From Trachythela sp. YZ-2020 (lineage: Eukaryota > Cnidaria > Anthozoa > Malacalcyonacea > Clavulariidae), in contig JADLSH010000249.1 in NCBI GenBank assembly GCA_016169945.1, positions 1,860,001 to 1,924,000 of the forward strand: a stretch of DNA of 64,000 nt. Reading direction: 5' to 3'. The position numbers were made by a program, and so were the translations under genes. Below the pieces are notes generated by a model. The model was not told where the DNA came from. It was given only the letters and a program-made list of their open reading frames with translations, and did not search any database. Shown in pieces: positions 1 to 12,223 of this stretch; position 1 is the stretch's first letter; the number at the start of each line of letters is the position of its first letter.

Positions 1-460
1 TTCCAGATCTAATAAAACCTAGAAAATAGCAGATTCACGATACCATTCACAACTTTAAAATATTTAATGTAGCCTACATGTAATAAACATACATTCGCAT
101 ATGTAGATACGCTATTTAGAATGAACAAAACTAATTACAATGCATTTTTAAACTTCAGCCAAAAACGTCTATATTTACACCTCTGATAGACATCATCTAT
201 ATAAAATTAAGGATGTCTCAAGAAAGCTCAAAACAGCATGACGACAGACTGTCCAGATACTGTAGGAAAAATCAAAAACGTAATAGCATGTAATGACATA
301 TGCTTAGGCATCTTATTGTTCATTATTGGTTGTGCATTTCACATGCCAACGGCAACACTTTGAATGATATCACCTTTCGTTCCATGTAAAAACCACCCGT
401 AATTTCATAGTCGGGCACCAGGGGTTGGGTTTATTATTATACTTGCTTTACAGTTTACAT
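1..460. other. No gene recognised
   Basis: AT-rich sequence with no convincing coding region, splice structure or RNA gene on either strand. I see nothing I can name here. Confidence 0.5.
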
Positions 461-609
461 TAGAGAGGTTCAGATTTGACTGCCACTGCCGCTTCCGCTA
501 CCTCTCACTGGCTCAGTACGCATCTGGTTGGTTAATCGGGTAGATTAAACGCGCCTGATTGGTTCATTGTGGCGGTAGCGTTAGTGGAAGTCAAATCTAA
601 ACCTCTCTA
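461..609. mobile_element. Foldback MITE, TA-flanked
   Basis: The two ends are inverted copies: GAGAGGTTCAGATTTGACT on the left and AGTCAAATCTAAACCTCTC on the right, each bordered outside by TA. The arms are roughly 40 bp and the middle is unique and GC-richer than its surroundings. There is no coding capacity. The TA border suggests Tc1/mariner-type mobilisation, which is inference from the border alone. Confidence 0.6.
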
Positions 610-3600
610 TTAAGTCCCTTTTTCCACTATAGTACAAATAGCATGACAATGGATGTGTGGTTGGGCAAGAAAGAGAGTATTCGTTTGGTAAATTGTTTCC
701 AAAGATATTTAATATTTCAGTTTGATAATCTGTTCAGTGTACAGTACAAAATAAGTTACTGTATTATTCGGTTTAGTATTCAGTTTATTCTTCCCAGAAG
801 TAGTTACTCAGTGTCCCACACTCTCTATTATTGTGCTAGATCAAGCTATTTGCACTACTTTGAGACCTCACATTTGCAGCAACAACGGGTGGCTATTCTG
901 TTAGTTGGAAACCTAAGTTTGCACCTCCAATATTTTGTGAAGAGTCTGCCACTGCCTAACGGTCTAACATAATTTTATTGGTAAACATACATGGTTGCTA
1001 AAGACTTGTTAATTAACCCATTAATTGGCAGTACGCTACCAATGGCGTTAGACAGGGTAAAATGCTAATCAGCTAATGTAGCGTGCATTGCAAAATTCAC
1101 ATTTTCACCAATGCAGCAAAGTATATTAACCTATGTTGCATCCATCCAACTAACTAATGTTGAGCCATATGAAGTTTTTTAATTTGAAAAGAGGACCTTA
1201 AACCTTGTACAAACAATATCCAGTGTCGGCTTATACAAGATGTAATTATCTAACTACCTAGTAAATTTGAAATTACCTACAGTACATATTTTCCTTGGTT
1301 ATATTTCTCCCAATATCTGGCTAATACCTAAAACAAGAATAGTTCTTATTTAGGGACTATTAGTGGGATTATAACAGGAGATTGTTTAGTGGAAGATATA
1401 TGTTTCCACATAAACGAGGCCTTGTTAGGGTACATTCTGATGTGGGGTAAATTGAAGACACAAAAATGGTACAAAACTATAGCGAAATCCTGAGAGAGAC
1501 ATTGCAACATTCAGATACTTCACCATTACTATATAGATTTGAGAAATGAACTAACCAAACATGAGATAACATTTGTAGTTAACAAGAGGGTTCTCTATAG
1601 TTTTATATCTTCTGGCACTCCTGATGACTTTAGTACAGTTTTCTTGCTCATATTCCAGAATGTCCCACAGTAACGCACATAACTTGCTGCAGTTCATTCA
1701 ATCCTTGCATCATCTGCTTTATCTCTTCCAGAGATATATAGTTGTTCTAACCTTAGAGACCTGAGACCAAGGTGAACCATACATAAATATTTGCCAGCTC
1801 CAAATACGCAGTATCTGTGTCAAGATAAGTAAACATATATACATGTATTAGGTCAACCTGACAGCTTGATAACAGTATAATTGAGTATAAATTGAATGCA
1901 AATAAACAGAGATCTCATAATTATTTAAGAATTAAAAAACGAGTCGCGTGCCGTTATGGTGTAATAATGCACGAGGGGTGAATGTTGGGAGAATACGAGA
2001 GAAGCTTGTAAAACACGAGGCGTAGCCGAGTGTTTTACACGCTTCTCGAGTACACGCTTCTCGAGTTTTTTAATATTGCGTAATTTATAATTGTTTTATA
2101 TGTGAATGTATTTCAACGATTTTTGACTTGTTTAGTTGATGTATCACGCTTTAGGTATCCCAATCACGCATTATATTTACCCTTGTGTTGGGTCTGTACG
2201 CAAACCTCGAAAATGGCATGTAAACATGTAGGAGATTAAATGGGTAATTCAAGAGAAAACGCAATGAAAATCACATCACTGAAATCAGGGAAAGATTTCC
2301 GTTTTACTGATACCCAAATTAACTCCTGAAATAAGCGAGATATTGATGTTTAAATATTGGCTGTTTTGGCTATGTTCTGTCGGTAATGGCGCCATGTGGC
2401 GGGAAGATGCCACATGATTGGGGCATTTTAAAATGGGCTTCAAGTCAGAAGGCTGAAGGCTTTGGATGGTCTTTTATTCCATATTCTTATAGCGCCACAA
2501 AAATAAACAACAAATTTGTAAGATTAACTCCACTGTCTTATTAGATATTACTTTGTATATACATTTCCAAAATGACCATAAATTTCAGATTAAGCACTTA
2601 CATTATTAATGGTTCTGAGTAGGTGTAATCATTCATGATTGATCTTTAATAACTGAGCAAGTTTCAGTTTTTTCTTCGCCTTGGGAAATATGGCCATGCA
2701 GGCCAGACCTTCCTCGATCTGCTTTTCTGAGTCAGGAAAAGTGAGATTTCAGCTGTGTTTGTTTCCAAGTAAAAATACAGTGACATGCAGTGAATTGTTT
2801 TCTCCATGTTCTAACTTTTATATTACATATTCTAGGGAAAGTGCCAATGGGAATGACATGTTATGGTCAAGTTCATGGACTGAGTCTCATTTGCTGCACC
2901 ACCTTGGATGATTATGATACTATTAACATACTATGTAGTTACAAAATAGAGCCATTTCACAACAATCCTTAACTTTTTGTATAAATAGCATTGAACCAAA
3001 TTTTAATAGGAAATAATATAGGAATATTTACATGGGGATAGAGATACAGCTGACCCAGGTTCACAAACTTGCCTGCTTTATCACTTGCCTGCTTTATGTA
3101 CCTATTACAATCCTCATTGTTGTAACAAGTCCAGTCATTGTAACAGTGCCACGCTCAATTGAAGCAATTGATTTGATTTAACTTAAGTAGAGTTGTTGAC
3201 TCCCTTATTCAAACACCTTGAGTTGACTAAATACAACAATGATAATTTGTAAATAACTCTTTCAACTTAGTGCAAATCTCAGGCAAATAGATCTAGAAAT
3301 CTTTTGAGAAAATGAGATCTTGCATAAATACCACTATTTTTGAACAAGATTTTTCTTGGCTGGCAAAGCTAGTGAGATTGGCATGAAAAGCCAAAGGTAT
3401 CATCAATCCAATTATGATTTTCGGGAACATTTTGAAACCTGTATTTTAGTTGGCATATTTATAATTTGAATAAAGTAGTACTTTCAGAATGATATATTTG
3501 CTTCTATGATGTAATTTTTAGATTTCAATTGCCCCATTTTGTACTTTGATTATTTCTCTTTTGATAATAGATAAATAATATAATATATAGGTGCATTCAT

Positions 3601-5060
3601 TAAGTGTGATAGTGCAGCATATGGTGGCCAAGTCTAAAAGGAAAGACCATTAGTCAAGACATTATTTGCCGCTCTCTAAAGGGTGAATACATTTTGAAGT
3701 TAACCACCATATGTAACACAATATAAGACACTTAATAGCTACTGGATTGTAGTTTAAGGTTTAATTTTTTGTTCTATTGAAGTGAGATTTCATCTCCTGA
3801 GATGGAATTCCTTATCAGCTTTTCAAGTTGTTAAAATAGAGGTTTATTTTGGCTGGGGAAGAGTTTGTCAAGTTAAATAACCAAATATGTTGATTAATCT
3901 GCATAAGAGTAATGACAGTAAACCAATTTCTCCATGCAACGTGAAGCATCGCATCGAAGGTGGTGGTGTGCCAGTCAAAAGTTTTGTAAGCAGGACAGCA
4001 GTGGATGAACTTTAAGCATCTAGTTGCAATGTTGATATTGCAGTAGCCAGTATGTCAGATTGCCATTAGGAACACATTTCTACGAATCCTACGATATTTC
4101 TTTCGAAAGTAAAAACAATTCCATCATTAACATACTTGGTAGAATACATTTATCTATGTAACAACCTGACTATCACTGTCAATTTTGAAATACAATAATA
4201 CAATAGTGTAGTAGTTTAGTAAATATTTTATCTGTGACTTTATTATAATTATGCCTTAATCCCTTATTTACTGACATTTAACCAGTCCAAACACAGAAGA
4301 TATCGTTTGTCTGATGATTGTAAAAGCAATTAGAAATTGCTAAAACAGAACATGACATAGACCAACATATTCATACAACAACAACAATGTCAATGTACTA
4401 AAATAAGAACATGTGACATGCCACATGGGAAATTTTGTGTGTAATGTTTTATATGATAACAAATAATTATTAATTGCAATTGAAAATAGAATCCAATATT
4501 ACCAGTAAAAATTTAACTGCCTTACCTTGAGAACAATACCCGAAATGTGTTTAATATCATATTTTCTGGACTTTTACGTAAGGCAAAAATGCATTTATAC
4601 GAAACGCCCGAATGAATTATGACTCTTCGAAAGCTTGAACCATTTAAATTCTACGCAAAATGGCTTGAAATTACCACTAAACGTCGTTTCACAGTGGACA
4701 TGAACAATAAGAAGTCAATATGGTCCTAAAATCAAAGTTTTCTTGTGGCAAAAGTTGTAAATTTCACCATAATGCGACTGCTGTTCACTTCTGTATTTAT
4801 GTTTGCACTGCGACGGCCAACCGAAAAATGAGCGAGCGAGCTCCGGCGAATTGATAATATGTACTAAAACCGCAATGCATCACGGTATACTGACGATACC
4901 TCCTCTGCTCTTTGCCTGAAAGTGAATATTTTCACAAATGTTTTGATGGCATGATCTCCATACCCCCCAAAGATCTCAGACCTTCAGCATTCGATTCTAG
5001 TGCCACTGCCCTCTCTTAAATGTTTACACCCCTCTCTCCTATAGAGAGAACTGTATATAA
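610..5060. other. Long stretch without a recognisable gene
   Basis: No reading frame here resembles a known protein, and the longest frames (109 codons from 643, 76 from 2681) have biased, low-complexity composition. A TTAACCCATTAATTGGCAG sequence near 1016 resembles one end of the small repeat at 20308. A CpG-containing patch around 4780-4880 could be a promoter or first exon of something, but no exon structure was found. Confidence 0.4.
1996..2072. repeat. GAGGCGTAGCC-type hairpin repeat
   Basis: A palindromic segment: GAGAAGCTTGTAAAACACGA leads into GGCGTAGCC, then the inverse arm ends in CGCTTCTCGAG, which is repeated once more. The same core (acgaggcg-a/t-agccgagtgtttt) occurs at 30010-30240, so it belongs to a dispersed hairpin family. 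No coding content. Confidence 0.5.
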
Positions 5061-5066
5061 TCCAAC

Positions 5067-5338
5067 GGTGTGTAATGTCCGAGGTGTGTAAGATTGGTCA
5101 AGGTGTGTATGGTTGAAAGGTGTGTAATTAGCCAAGGTGTGTATTTGCCAAGGTGTGTATAAATAGAAGGTGTGTAATTGCACAAATACAAGGTGTGTAC
5201 TCGCACAAACCTATGGTGTGTAATTTTGTAAACAAGGTGTGTATAAATACACACTTTGTCATCAATATTGCAAAAGATGTTTAATTATACACACCTTTTC
5301 CCCAAAATATGTGTATTTGTACACACCTTAGGTGTGTA
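5067..5338. repeat. Irregular array of GGTGTGTA motifs
   Basis: Ten direct copies of GGTGTGTA start at 5067, 5083, 5102, 5119, 5136, 5152, 5169, 5192, 5215 and 5236. Inverted copies lie at 5288 and 5320, and one more direct copy at 5331; the last pair forms a palindrome (5320-5338). Spacing starts at 16-19 bp and then widens to 21-23 bp. The sequence between motifs differs, so this is either a very degenerate minisatellite or a homotypic site cluster. The core GGTGTG matches the T-box half-site core (AGGTGTGA); binding is inference. Confidence 0.6.
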
Positions 5339-5865
5339 TAATTACACACTAGTTTTTAGGCCAATTACAATATATTTCACATCAAGTAGTCAAAGTTTAG
5401 TGTATCTGATACACCTGCCATTGTAAATGCTCAGTGACAACGCTTGTTGATGCAGCTACATTTGGAGTTAGTCTACGCAAGTCTCGTTTTTTTGGTAAGT
5501 TTTGCACTATAGATATATATATATATTTGTGAAATAGGCCTTTTCAATTTTCGTGAAAGTCGTGTATATATAAGAGTGTTTCTTCGCTATTTTACAATAA
5601 AATTTTGTCATAGATACGAAATGCCAACACGGCACTCAAAAGACTGAAAACGACATATTTGTTATAGTAGTGATCGTTGTGAATTTCATGCCTTTGCCAA
5701 TTGGCAAAAGTTACATATATACCCTGCGATATGTCGGACCGATTTTGCGTCAAATGAAGTTTTCTTTTCTTTTATAAATATCGTTACAGTGCATCTGAAA
5801 TCGGCCCTACGTAACGCAGCATTTAACGTAACTTAACATGAACTGATATACGGACTAATTTATAT
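5339..5865. other. No gene recognised
   Basis: AT-rich intergenic sequence with a short (TA)n run near 5513-5525. Nothing coding was recognised. Confidence 0.4.
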
Positions 5866-8525
5866 CATAGAAGGTATCTTGCGTCTAAGGTGAAAGAATT
5901 ACTTAACGGCTATACGAGAATTTTATTGTGAACGGTTAGAATTTAGGCCACTATATTACTCCTACATAGTTATTCTGGAAATGTAATTAAGTTGCAAATT
6001 TGAGACAAACGATTAGACGGGATGAAAGAGTCGGGAAGCATTTGTAGCCCTACTGAACTAACCAAAAATATATATATAACTCATGTTTACTTTGTCAAAG
6101 CTTGATCAAATCAAGTATGTCTAATAATTTTAGAGTCTCAAAACGAATGAATTTGAGCACGGTTCCGAGCCTGTCCTGAGAACATTCTATAGTCTCCATT
6201 ATGATAAAATGCACATATATGTGCAACCCCAGTGTTGATCAATATTTATGGCATTATGCGTTGTAAATGATCGCTTCTAATAATTGTCGATACCGCAGCA
6301 TATGTGGCCATTGACACATTGTCATTTAATTATAGTTAACACCTTTTACTGCACAATATCACTTTTGGCGAGTTTTATTTGAGTTTGCGTGAACGTCCAA
6401 TTTGTGGCAAATTTCAGGCGTTAAATGAAGGATTAATATATTGATGGCAGTTTTGTGACTAAGACACTTATTCTATAATAAATATTTTAAAAATCAACAA
6501 AAGAGTTTAATCAGACAGCTTGCTGTTTTTAAATGCAATACGTTTCTCAAGTGAGACGTATAGCGCACTTAACTTTATCAGCACGAATTATATATGTTTA
6601 ACACAAATTTCGGGTAAATTGTGGCCGTGAAATGAATTGCAAAAATTTGTTATGCACTCCGTCATATCTTTGTTTAGAAAGCATATAGGAGAAAACCGGC
6701 CTAAACTTAAAAGTTGTTTCAAAATACGACCACTCTCTGTATGATCCACAGTCCAATACTTTCGCCTCCCTAGCACCTAAAAATTACATTAAATACCTTG
6801 GCGTTCTCATGGACTCAAATCTAATATGGAAATATCATATTGGGTACATCGCTTCAAATCTTAGCAAACGAATTGGCATAATTTCTAGACTGCGTCATTT
6901 TGTACCAGTTAGTACCCTAAAAAGTATTTATCAGTCCCTTATGCTGCCTTACCTAACTTATGGTATCGTTGTATGGGGCCATGCTGCAAAATGTTACATT
7001 GAAAAAATCCTTAAACTTCAAAAACGCGCTCTCCGTTTAATATACTCTGCACATTATCTTTCTCATGCCATTCCATATTTTCACTCAGCAAATGTTCTGC
7101 CAATAAATTTGCTTTATTTTAAATCAGTATCAATATTAATGCATGATGTATCCAAAACTGTAGTACCCCCAAATATATCAGCTTTGTTTACTGCATTAAG
7201 TCAGGGACATAAACACAACACCAGATCTTCCACTAGGAAGAACTACCACGTTGAATATTCAGGTTTAGATGTACAAAGAAAGTCATTTTCAAGAATGGGA
7301 GTTAGCAACTGGAATAGCATTCCGGCAGATCTACGTGAAACACCAAAGAATCACTTTAAAAAAGCTTTGCATCGGAAGCTACTTCAAATATTAGAAAAGA
7401 AAGATGATTATATTGATATTCCAACTTTACAAAAAGAAATTGCAATAATCTAAAGTTAAATCAAATAAAACTAATCTATCATTTTACGATTTTGGCTTTT
7501 GGTCTGATTACTCATTAGAGTTTGTGTTTGATCATCCGTCAGATATTATGTTTGTATATACGGTGAATGTGTTTCTGTCGTATATATAGTAATAGCTAGT
7601 GTTCTGCAACCTTCTTAGATTACGAATGCGTGTAGTTGCTGTCCACCGCGATTAGCTTTTGCTATCTGTGGACAGCAAGATGTTATTGTTTGTAAAATTT
7701 TGTAATTTGTTAATAAAACCAAAATCTAAAGTAAAACCGCCATTTTATCACTAAAAATGTTTGATCTTTGAAACCCTATCTTTGCCTTTGCAGACAATTA
7801 AATGAATAAAATTGTTTTCGGAATACTGTGGAGAAATGTTTCCACTATAAACTAACCACTATTTTCCGAAGACTGTATTTCTGTATATAACTAAATATAT
7901 AATAAATAATTCTTCATTCTTTGCAAATTCTACTCCGAACTTCTGGAGGAAAACTCGTGTTGTAAAGTACAGAAAATTTCAAACTTCGTCTTCGGTTAAT
8001 ACAGCGCTGCAAGATCTCAGTTTCATATTTTTCGTGAAACCTCGCTCTCGGTGGTGAAAATTAAATTATTAAAGATTTTAAGATAGCCGACTACGTACGG
8101 GAACAGGCTGTGAAACCAGGTCGAGTCACATGACTGCTCTCATCCTACCGTGGCCAACTGCGACAGTGAGTTCGAAAGTTGTTTTTCGTAGTGCTGATAA
8201 CGATAGTTAGTGATTTGAAAATTAAATTGCTTTTTATAATCATTAAGACGACATGGATGATGTTTTGTATTGCTTGATTCTTCGGGTTTTGTGCATAGCG
8301 ACGAAAGGTGACTTTTAGCTTACACTGCAAGGTCTAGATATCTTTTCTAACCGCAGCTGTATAGTCGTAGTATTTTACTCTTATTTTACACTAGAGCAAC
8401 GATGCCGGATTTGTTAAAGTTACCGGATTCAAGTATTTGGATACGTAAACCGTTTACAAGAAAACAGCATGAAGATAGGTTTTCGGATATGTGCGTTTAC
8501 ACTGCATTCATAACAAACAAAAAAC
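5866..8525. repeat. Tandem segmental duplication, copy 1 (interrupted)
   Basis: The segments 5866-6739 and 7719-8525 together match 8538-10165 along their length with scattered substitutions and small indels. Landmarks include the shared cacatatatgtgcaacccc motif and the shared tgcaaggtctagatatctt motif. This copy differs mainly by a 979-bp LINE fragment (6740-7718) in its middle. No gene was recognised in the unit itself. Confidence 0.75.
6740..7453 (+). pseudogene. LINE reverse transcriptase, 5'-truncated C-terminal fragment
   Basis: The frame is open from the first base of the insertion (6740) to a stop at 7453, about 237 codons, with no start of its own. It begins just before a KYLGVLMD motif, typical of the segment following the RT palm in CR1/L2/Jockey-class non-LTR retrotransposons. 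It continues through the thumb and C-terminal region (LPYLTYGIVVWG, LQKRALRLI). The endonuclease and catalytic palm are missing, as expected from 5' truncation during target-primed reverse transcription. It ends in an AT-rich 3' UTR with a short aaaacc/aaaatc tail near 7718. The tandem copy at 9354-9356 lacks it and shows the pre-insertion site. Inactive remnant. Confidence 0.8.
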
Positions 8526-8537
8526 TAACTAGATAGT

Positions 8538-10165
8538 CCATATCATAGAAGGCATCTTGCGTCTGCGGTGAAAGAATTACTTAACGGCTATACGAGAATT
8601 TTATTGTGAACGGTTAGAATTTAGGCAACTATATTACTACATAATTATTCTGGAAATGTAATTAAGTTGCAAATTTGAGACAAACGATTAGACGGGATGA
8701 AAGAGTCGGAAAGCATTTGTAGCCCTAACTAACTAAAAAATATATATAACTCATGTTTACTTTGTCAAAGCTTGATCAAATCAAGCATATCTAATAATTT
8801 TAGAGTCTCAAAACGGATGAATTTGAGCACGGTTCCGAGCCTGTCCTGAGAACATTCTAGTCTCCATTATGATAAAATGCACATATATGTGCAACCCCAG
8901 TGTTAATCAATATTTAAGCGTTGTAAATGATCGCTTCTAATAATTGTCGGTACCGCAGCATATGTGGCCATTGTCACTATTTGTTTTCTGAATATTTAAT
9001 TAGTTAACACCTTTTACTGCACGATATCACTTTTGACAAGTTTTATTTGAGTTTGCGTGAACGTCCAATTTGTGGCAAATTTCAGGCGTTAAATGAAGGA
9101 TTAAAATATGGCCCATATATTGATGGCAGTTCTTGTGACTAAGACAGTTATCCTATAATAAATATTTTAAAAATCAACAAAATAGTTAATCAGACAGCTT
9201 GCTGTTTTTAAATGCAATACGTCTCTCAAGTGAGACGTATAGCGCACTTAACTTTATCAGCACGAATTATATTTGTTTAACACATATAATTGTTATTCAC
9301 TCCGTCATATCTTTGTAAATTTAAAAGTTGTTTCAAAATACGACCACTCTCTGGAAATCTAAAGTAAAACCGCCATTTTATCACTAAAAATGTTTGATCT
9401 TTGAAACCGTATCTTTGCCTTTGCAGACAAATTAAATGAATAAAATTGTTTTCGGAATACTGTGGAGAAATGTTTCTACTATAAACGAACCACTATTTTC
9501 CGAACACTGTATTTCTGTACATAACTAAATATATAATAAATAATTCTTCATTCTTTGCAAATTCTATACTCCGAACTTCTGGAGGAAAACTCGTGTTGTA
9601 AAGTACAGAAAATTTCAAACTTCGTTCTCGGTTAATTCAGCGCTGCAAGATCTCAGTTTCATATTTTTCGTGAAACCTCGCTCTCGGTGGTGAAAATTTA
9701 TTAAAGATTTTAAGATAGCCGACTACGTACGGGAACAGGCTGTGAAACTAGGTCGAGTCACATGACTGCTTTCATCGTACCGTGGCCAGCTGCGACAGTG
9801 AGTTCGAAAGTTGTTTTTCTTAGTGCTGATAACGATAGTTATAGTGATTTGAAAATTAAACTGGTTTTTAATCATTAAGACGACATGGAAGATGTTTTGT
9901 ATTGCTTGATTCTTCGGCTTTTGTGCATAGCGACGAAAGGTGACTTTTAGCTTACACTGCAAGGTCTAGATATCTTTTCTAACCGCAGCTGTATAGTCGT
10001 ATTATTTTACTCTTAGACCTCGTTTACACTAGAGCAACGATGCCGAATTTGTTAAAGTTACCGGATTCAAGTATTTGGATACGTAAACCGTTTACACGAA
10101 AACAGCATGAACATAGGTTTTCGGATATGTGCGTTTACACTGCATTCATAACAAAAACAAAGACC
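8538..10165. repeat. Tandem segmental duplication, copy 2 (uninterrupted)
   Basis: About 1.63 kb matching copy 1 in the same orientation. At 9350-9360 the sequence ctctctggaaatctaaagt runs straight through the point where copy 1 carries the LINE fragment. No coding function was recognised; short frames at 9723-9962 (minus) and 10220-10525 (plus) have no family features. Confidence 0.75.
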
Positions 10166-10514
10166 TTCTATAAATTCGGTTTTCAGATTTGTATAAAGTG
10201 AATATTCTCCGTTAATAAATTGAACAAACGCTCAAAAAAGCCAAAGAGGTATAAAGGAGCGACGAAATTCGTGAAAGTACTTATAGCTGCCAGAAAGGGT
10301 TGTGGATTCGTTGAAGTAACCGTTTATATGTCGAATTTTCTCGGATACAAAATTTCTACTGTTTTTCCGGATTCAAAGTTTCCGGATAAAGCTCAAAACC
10401 TAGATGATTTCCTATCGGATTTGTCGCTGCATGTATATAAACGGCAACATGAATCCGGTACTAAAACGTTTCGGATTGTTGATGAACCCAGAATCTTTCG
10501 CTCTATACATGCAC

Positions 10515-10760
10515 TGGATCAATAAGAGATGGCTTCTACTGGACCTCTATTAGGAAGAACAGTTTTGAACCGATATAACGCTATCCAGTATAAATAGAGT
10601 TAGTTTAGTTTAGGTTTTCTCCTGTAGTAACACTGGATCAGTAAATATCGGTCCTTACCGGACCTCTAAGGTAAAGAGTTTAGAACTGATAGAGCTATCC
10701 TATATATAGTTAGTTTAGTTTAGATTTCCTCCTTTTAACACTGAAGCAAATGGAGCAATA
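10515..10760. repeat. Degenerate ~115-bp tandem repeat
   Basis: Units start at 10515, 10634 and about 10742, sharing tggatca, ggacctcta, agaactgatag and gttagtttagttta blocks. An inverted version of the same array is found at 41985-42215, so this is a dispersed tandem-repeat family. Confidence 0.6.
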
Positions 10761-12039
10761 AAAATTACTTGTATTAGATCTCTAGGACTGCTTAGAACTA
10801 CATGTTAGAACTATTCAGAATTAGTATAAAAGTTCAGTCTTAAGATACTTTCTGAATTTAGATGTACCGGAATTTCAATTGTCGACTGAATTTGATATGC
10901 TAACTCCTCTAGACTGTATCTGCATGTAGTGAGAAATAGCTTAACGATCGAAAGTGAATCTTAAACGCTTGAAGGGTATATCCTAATGGCATTTCTGTAT
11001 TTCAGTTTTGGATTTTCTAGGAATCATAGTTTTGAGAATTATATGAAATATTTTAGTCGTGTTGGTCGTTAGAAAATAATCTTTGGATATAGAAAAGCTA
11101 CTCTTTTCTTTGGCCACAGCGTTTCTAATTAATGAGGTCATTTTCCGTGTCATTTTAATTAGAAAAAAGTCTAAAGAGTTTAGCTCCCTGCTATAGATGC
11201 CTGCGATGTAAATGATAAAATGTAAATATAGTAAGTCTTCAACGTAAGGGTCTAGTGTAGGTAGTATTCTTCAATATAAGCTTCCGTGGTTTGTGTCCGA
11301 ACTAGCTGAGAAAGATATCTCAAACGTGAGGGTCCAGTATGGGTAGTGTTCTACAATAAGCTGCAGGTTTGTGCCTGAACTCTTGTCTTGTAGGACATGC
11401 ATGCACTGTTTCAAATAACTGAAGCATCAGTTTGTAGTCTCGTGAATGCTGTGATAGGTTTGAGTGCAATTGAATTGAGGATCAAAGAAACAAAAAATTA
11501 TGCACGTCTGGTGGTTAAAACAGGCGATGCCCTCGTTTCTTTCAATAATAGAAAATATATGGGCCATAGCCGAGGATTTAAGTTTTTCCAGTTTGAAAAT
11601 TCACATAAAATCGGCACATGTATGTTTGCTTGTCGCCTTGTTGTCAACTTGTCATTGTCGTCCATCACCTTCCATTTTGTTTCAGGACAATTGAAGAGTT
11701 GAAGACAATATATTCATCGCAGGATTCGTATACGATTGCCGGTTCAAAAGAGTATCTGGAATTCTAGAGAAGCAACTCGTGTAGCTTTTAGCGCCACAAA
11801 AACATCAGCTTCGCCTTCTTTCCTTATTTAAGAATAGAAAAGGAAGAGTTCTTTTACAAAGAGCAGAAGGAATTAAACTTCTGTTGTCCAAGAACGATTT
11901 TTCATTCTTAAAGTAACACGCAGGAAGATTTTTTCATAAAGAAAAGCAAGGAAATCTCTCACTCAGAGACGTTGTTTCCTTTTTAAAGAATCACAAAGGA
12001 CAATTTTTACAGAAACCAAAGGAACTCCCTCACTTCGCA
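10761..12039 (+). other. 5' flank and probable 5' UTR of the rhodopsin-class GPCR
   Basis: No recognisable protein. The last ~250 bases before the ATG at 12040 are purine-rich (repeated aaaggaa/agaaaa blocks) and uninterrupted by a clear splice site, so they are plausibly 5' UTR. The transcription start was not located. Confidence 0.3.
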
Positions 12040-12223
12040 ATGAACAACACCACCTATCCAAACGTCAGTTCGACAACACCCTCGCCCCACATCAACACAA
12101 CTTTACGAAACCTAAATTCAACTACTGAAGGGGATATTTATATCTTTGACCTGTATTCAAGTACTGCAAAAATAATCGCATATTCGACGGTGTATGGTGT
12201 TGTGTCAATCATTGCTTTAGCAG
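12040..12223 (+). CDS. Class A GPCR exon 1: N-terminus and first part of TM1
   Basis: ATG at 12040; 61 codons plus one base, ending ...TTA GCA G before gtaggg. It encodes the glycosylation-rich N-terminus and the start of TM1 (IIAYSTVYGVVSIIALAG). There is no cleavable signal peptide, as is usual for small class A receptors. Confidence 0.85.

Noticed and set aside
643..972. 109-codon frame near the left end
   Set aside because: Composition and lack of splice context or motif do not support a gene.
5039..5254. Minus-strand frame with repeated YTHLG/YTP residues
   Set aside because: It is only the translation of the GGTGTGTA array.
10220..10525. 101-codon plus-strand frame starting MNKRSKKPKR
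   Set aside because: Begins at a TTG, has no family motif, and partly lies in the tandem-duplicated non-coding segment; likely chance.
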